Below, in pieces: positions 29,566 to 33,524 of a stretch of DNA of 33,524 bases. The position numbers were made by a program, and so were the translations under genes. The stretch spans positions 1 to 33,524 of the forward strand of contig MU616893.1 of NCBI GenBank assembly GCA_025201705.1, in the 5' to 3' direction. How positions within the stretch are numbered: position 1 is the first letter of the stretch; each line of letters opens with the position of its first letter. The DNA comes from Dissophora ornata (taxonomy: Eukaryota > Mortierellomycota > Mortierellomycetes > Mortierellales > Mortierellaceae). The notes beneath the pieces were generated by a model that saw only the letters and a list, made by a program, of their open reading frames with translations, had not been told where the DNA came from and ran no database searches.

Positions 29566-30611
29566 ATGGCAGCAACGCTCGACGTTCTCATTGCAAGGGA
29601 GCCTGGCAAGTCGGTCTCAGTCCCCTACAGAGATAACGAGCCCATATTCTTCTTGATTCAACGGGTATCATTCAAGCTCGGCGAGATCGAAGGAGATTTT
29701 GGCGGCCGAGACCTTTTCATCAATGGCCGTCTTCTGAAAGATCATCAGCAATCTATTGCAACATGTCGAATCTTCGGGAACATTTTAACCTTTTAACCTA
29801 CCGCTCTATCAGGAAGGGTAACTTGAAGATCTTCCTAAGAACTTGTACCGGCGAAACACGTTCATTCAGTTTCGACCCTCAACACACCATCTCGGACGTG
29901 AAGAATATTATTCAGCGCGAGGAGGGGATTCCGCTGCACTCGTACAGACTTATTTTTCAGGCAAGGAGTCTTGAAGATACGAGAAAGTTGGTAGATTATA
30001 AAATGACCAACGGCCCCACGTTGTACATATTATACAGGCTGATTGGTGGAGGTGGAGGTCCCCGTCCAAGTACGCAGTTCACAGACGTTTCTAATACCGA
30101 AGGAGTAAGCAAGATCCAACTTTCGAACTCGGCTCCCCCTGGGCGCAGCGTTTCTCGGGGAACGAATCTTGAATGCAAGTGCAAGTGTACCCCAAGATAT
30201 CCAGTTATTTACCAACAAGGGGTCGGAACCATCGAGCTGTCTCAAGCGAAATTCATTTGTCCCAACTGTGGGATGTCTGATAAAATTATCCCTTCCACGG
30301 TTGGATTCTTGGAATGCAAGTATCGATTCCATGGCATCAAGACAACTGGGCAGCAGTACACGTCTGAGTGGAAAGACGTTACCAAGGAGGATGCCTACCA
30401 ACTTTTCAATCCGAACAATCAAACTCTCTGGAGACGCTTGATCATCGAATCAGCCGAGCTTGATGATTGCGAAATCTGTACCATTTGCCTAGAGAAGATG
30501 AGAGGTACCAAGCTACTGGGATGTGGGCACCGTTTCCACGGGCATTGTTATGCTCAGTGGAACTCATCCTGTCCAAACTGCCGATTCAATCAGCATTTGA
30601 TAACTGGATAG
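29566..30611 (+). pseudogene. U3: third UBL-ubiquitin-RING-H2 gene, split by an 8-bp duplication
   Basis: Homologous to U1 over the full length. The first frame (29566-29796, 76 aa) covers the first UBL and stops at TAA, because TTTTAACC is duplicated in tandem (29783-29790 and 29791-29798). The remaining domains stay open in another frame that reaches back to an ATG at 29763 and runs 282 codons to 30611: ubiquitin-like domain (LIGG end as in U1), Cys-rich module (CKCKCTP, FICPNCG) and RING-H2 ([17 protein letters not shown]). That second frame has no other stops, so the break is recent, or the downstream ORF is still translated from 29763 after leaky or re-initiation. I call it a pseudogene with that reservation. 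Confidence 0.7.
29783..29798 (+). repeat. 8-bp tandem duplication breaking U3
   Basis: TTTTAACC occurs twice in a row here and once at the same place in U1 (23386-23393). The change shifts the frame by +2 and creates an immediate TAA. Confidence 0.9.
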
Positions 30612-30851
30612 CCTTCCTTCGCTTTCTATATTTCGAGAATGACTCTACAGAGAATAAAAAAAAATTGTAGCGGAGAAAAGACTTGATGGATATGCTGGCA
30701 ATTCTGAGATAGTAAGTGCGATCAAACACCGCTTGCTTTGTCAAGTTCAAAGTCAGGGTCTGCTGAGGAGGCGAATATCAGTCGTCTCTTCTCTTTGCGC
30801 CAACCTCAATTGATACCCTTCATCATCCTTCCTCCAACCTGATAAACAGCC

Positions 30852-31846
30852 ATGACGACGGCAGTGTTCTGGGGCCTCATTTCAAGCGATCCTGGTAATT
30901 ACATCTCAATCATTTTACATCTCAATCCATTACAGATGTGACGAGTCCGTTGCCTTTCTTATTGAGCGAGTGTCCAAAATGCTCTACGACTAGAAAAAAG
31001 GGTTCCCTTTCCACAACCTTTTCATCAGTAGCATACATCTCTAAGACCAAATACATTCCACGGTGACATATTGAATCTTTGGTAACAGTTTAAATTACAC
31101 TATTGGAAGAAGTATAAGGCAGAGAAAACGGTTGTGATAACTTCTAGTAGTAAAAGTAGAACTTTTATACAGTTGAAGCTCCCATCACACAATCGATGGC
31201 CTCAATAATATGATTCGGCTCAAAAGAACGATTCATCTGGGCAAGAAAATAGTCATCTTCACAGGAAGTGAACTTGGGGATCAGAGAAACTGGCAGAATA
31301 TAGCATCTTCAGTGAATCCATGTTGCTTATGGTGCAGGATCGATGTGGCGATTGAAATACCTCCTCGAGTATGCCTTCCGCAAACGTTTCTAGTGCAACG
31401 CAAATATAAGCAAGCTCAAGTTCTCGTCCTGGCCTCTCCTCGGAGTGCTCTTTCTCCAGGGACGAATGTGGGGCGCCAATGCGAGTGTAATCCACACCAC
31501 CAAGCCATTTGTCAACACAGATTCAGGATCCCTGGCCTGGCTTGCGCGTATTTCACCTGTTTTAAAATACAAGAGATGTGACGAAACTGCCCTTGTCAGG
31601 GTTGGATTGAAGGAATTGCAAATATCAGTTCCATGGAAATTGCCAACGGGCCATCAGTACGCGTCGAATGGCAAGGTGCGACCAACAAACATTCTCTGGA
31701 AACGCGTGGCTATCGAATATGCCGAGCTTAGTGACTATGACAGTTTTTACGATCGCACACCAGTGGGGCATAGTATCCGAGGCCTTTGCCATTCAGAGAC
31801 TGTGCACCCAATCCATCCTGTCCTTGACCATCTTCTTCGTAGCTAA
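30852..31846 (+). pseudogene. Relic D3 of the UBL-ubiquitin-RING family
   Basis: The most complete D-type relic: start MTTAVFWGLISSDPG, a stop-ridden first UBL, a second UBL remnant (MIRLKRTIHLGKKIVIF...), linker and Cys-rich start (SPGTNVGRQCECNPHHQAI), then in another frame VPWKLPTGHQYASNGKV, WKRVAIEYAELSDYD (cf. [13 protein letters not shown]), and a ruined RING end up to TAA 31844-31846. It is the last element of the array. Confidence 0.6.
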
Positions 31847-31948
31847 AAGGAATTGTTGACGACACCAAAAACGTAGGCATTAGATAGTTGAAGAAATAAA
31901 AAAAAATATCGTAGCCCTATTATAAGCGATGCATCTGATCAACACTTA

Positions 31949-32759
31949 CTCCACAGCCTCGCCTACAAGTTTCTGGATAGCCGCCCTGGACTTTAAAGTT
32001 TTTCTGGAAGGCTTGCCCTCATCCCTTGGCGGGCTATTGATAAGACTCGGCTTTCGACTGCCACCCAGCGAAGCAAAGGTGCTATTGCTTTCCTCCATGT
32101 CCTCGTCCTCGTCATTCGCGCCAGCGGCCACCGCTCCGTGTTCACCATACGTGTTGATCTACTGACGATGGCGGAGAGGAGTAGGGCTGAGAGTGATAGG
32201 GGTAAGGATGGCTACTGTGGTCCCGAGCTCCTGGGTGTGGTGAGATGGCATGATCCCTGGCTGGGTATTGGCCTAGCGCGTAGGGTTGCTGGTGCGAGTA
32301 CCGATCAGGAGATGGATCAGGGTAGGGCTGATGCCATGAGTGGCGGTCCTGGTGGGTGCTGTGGCCAAACCCACTGCCGCGGGAAGACGAGCGCTGTGAA
32401 CCGTGCTCGGCGTCACTTTCTATGGATGGATGCGGGTCGCCTGACTGGTGTTGACGTGGGGGATGGGGCGTGGAGGGACTGGTGTGGCGATTGTGGTGGT
32501 GGTGGTGCAGCGATGAGGGCGGACCATGGTGCGGGTCCTTTGTGGGGTATGAGGTTGTGTAGGGGGAAGGGACGAAGCTGATAGTGGTCGTGGTCGTCTT
32601 GCCGTTGGTTGTGGTACTGAAGCAAACCTCATGGGAGCTTGTTGGCGAGCAATGATGGACGTCTGTGTGTGAGGGTGCAGTCACACCGTTTGAGCGGCGA
32701 GAGTGCGTCGTGAATTCGACGTTGTCAGTATTGACAATTGAACCCTCCGAGAATGACAT
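31949..32759 (-). CDS. Disordered His/Pro/Ser-rich protein, 3' end incomplete and frame-broken
   Basis: From ATG 32759 (preceded by an in-frame TAA), 205 codons run to TGA 32142 with a His/Pro/Ser/Thr-rich, Tyr-containing disordered sequence (SLHHHHHNRHTSP, HPYPYHSQPYSSPPSS). Immediately downstream, in another frame, coding-like sequence continues: YGEHGAVAAGANDEDEDMEE, then SRKPSLINSPPRDEGKPSRK and SRAAIQKLVGEAVE, up to a good donor (GTAAGT at 31949). So either a 1-nt frameshift near 32145, or a small intron I could not place, separates the two. The donor implies a further exon toward 31.8 kb, but there the sequence is relic D3, so the 3' end may have been lost when the array formed. No domain recognised. 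Confidence 0.45.
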
Positions 32760-33524
32760 CCATCGGTTCCATTAACCATGTTCACCACAGTCCAAAGCGT
32801 GTGTTACGCTCTGGCCCAAATAGAATTTCCAAAAGTAAAAACAAGGGCCCTTTCAATTGACATGTCCGGCTTGTTCCAATTTGTCGTTCCAAAAAATATT
32901 TCAATCGTTTCAACCAAATTCAACAACTTGGGAAATGCTGTGACTTGAACACCAGTCGCGCATCAAAGGTCGATAGAAGTATCCATTTTTGGGGGGATAC
33001 ATGTAGATACGAAGGACATGGCATTCGTTGTTAGTATTTCGAACCTGTTTGCCCTGCACTTGTATTATCTTCATAACATCAAGCAGCTCATCAGAACACA
33101 TTGTAAGGTGCAAAACAAAAGTTATGTGGACAAAACAAATATTCGATGGCTTGCAATTATCGCAATTACAGTGAATTGCTGTGCCAGGAACGGTTTTGAA
33201 GCAACCCGCTCTTGCAAATAGCATTCCCTTTTCAACAGTTACCAGCATGAGTACAGGTGCAAGACTATTCGACGCAATCTATGTGCGTCGCCTACAAACT
33301 GCAGGAGAATATTCAACAGATGCTACTGTAGGAGAACTCTTGATTCGATGACAAACTTCTGCAGATCCCTCCTGCACACCCTCTGCACAACAGCGATAGA
33401 GAGCTATTAAAGATCCAGTGACCAAATCACGCCAAAACGACAGACGTTGACAATGCTTCCAAACGCGCTGATCTTTATGTGAATTCTGGAAATGATTTAT
33501 TTTTTACGTGCTGTCTGCCTTGTT
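32760..33524. other. AT-rich terminal region without a supported gene
   Basis: A 112-codon minus-strand frame (33248-32910) is present (LLDVMKIIQVQGKQVRNT, HCNCDNCK) but it has no recognisable family and no gene context. It may be promoter plus the edge of the next gene outside the window. Confidence 0.3.

Larger units (their letters stand above)
21109..31846 (+). repeat. Direct-repeat segmental array (proteasome 3' half, relics, U genes)
   Basis: Order, all in direct orientation: [P exons 6-8, R1, spacer, s1, U1, D1] [s2, U2, D2] [P' exons 6-8, R2, spacer, s3, U3, D3]. The first and third blocks correspond over about 6.4 kb, while the middle block lacks P and R. Junctions lie near 24925 (D1 into s2, shared ACCTCC) and at 27470/27471 (D2 into proteasome intron 5). 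This fits unequal exchange or replication-based duplication of a unit that already contained an older U/D/R cluster. Confidence 0.8.

Noticed and set aside
32910..33248. 112-codon minus-strand ORF near the right edge
   Set aside because: The start is ATG-like and there are a few Cys, but no family is recognised and neighbouring exons cannot be seen in the window.
1..33524. CRISPR arrays, bacterial operons, tRNA or rRNA genes, transposons with terminal repeats
   Set aside because: I found no evenly spaced short repeats, no cloverleaf-like sequence I could support, no rRNA motifs and no transposase core with terminal inverted repeats. Gene structure is eukaryotic.

Overview
The window looks like nuclear DNA of a filamentous fungus, most likely an early-diverging one of the Mortierella type. 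Genes carry many short introns (about 80 to 210 nt, GTAAGT-like donors, occasional GC-AG introns). TUP1, a GRIP golgin and a proteasome alpha subunit are recognisable. Polyglutamine-rich regulators and ubiquitin-like/RING proteins of an expanded family are also present. The lineage is inferred from gene content only.

Layout. 1-3.3 kb: a nine-exon golgin with a C-terminal GRIP domain (minus strand); all nine exons keep phase (750 aa). 3.35-4.0 kb: a divergent intergenic region with a small Cys-rich ORF on the minus strand. 4.0-5.9 kb: a decayed alpha-1,3-mannosyltransferase (MNN1/GT71 type). 5.9-6.75 kb: a CT-rich promoter region. 6.75-8.9 kb: a tetraspanin-like four-TM protein. 9.0-11.15 kb: a single-exon zinc-finger/RING protein. 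11.15-13.06 kb: a long intergenic and 5' leader region. 13.06-15.72 kb: the TUP1 corepressor (7 exons, 697 aa). 16.53-19.68 kb: a FAR1-domain, polyglutamine-rich regulator (1008 aa). 20.0-21.7 kb: proteasome subunit alpha type-3/alpha7 (8 exons, 250 aa).

21.1-31.85 kb is the most unusual part: a direct-repeat array built from pieces of the proteasome gene (its 3' half), decayed ubiquitin-like relics, a shared spacer, and a gene for a UBL - ubiquitin - Cys-rich domain - RING-H2 protein. Two copies of that gene are intact (U1, U2; 345 aa each). The third (U3) is split by an 8-bp tandem duplication. Six further segments are relics of the same family or of the proteasome gene. U2 carries a 76-residue ubiquitin moiety starting with Met and ending LRLRGG, followed by more protein; U1 and U3 have lost most of those features. 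The array looks like a birth-and-death family of E3 ligase-like proteins with built-in ubiquitin, next to a proteasome gene.

31.9-32.8 kb: a disordered His/Pro/Ser-rich minus-strand gene whose 3' end runs into the array. 32.8-33.5 kb: nothing convincing. Exon boundaries were set by eye from splice motifs and phase, so they need transcript support.
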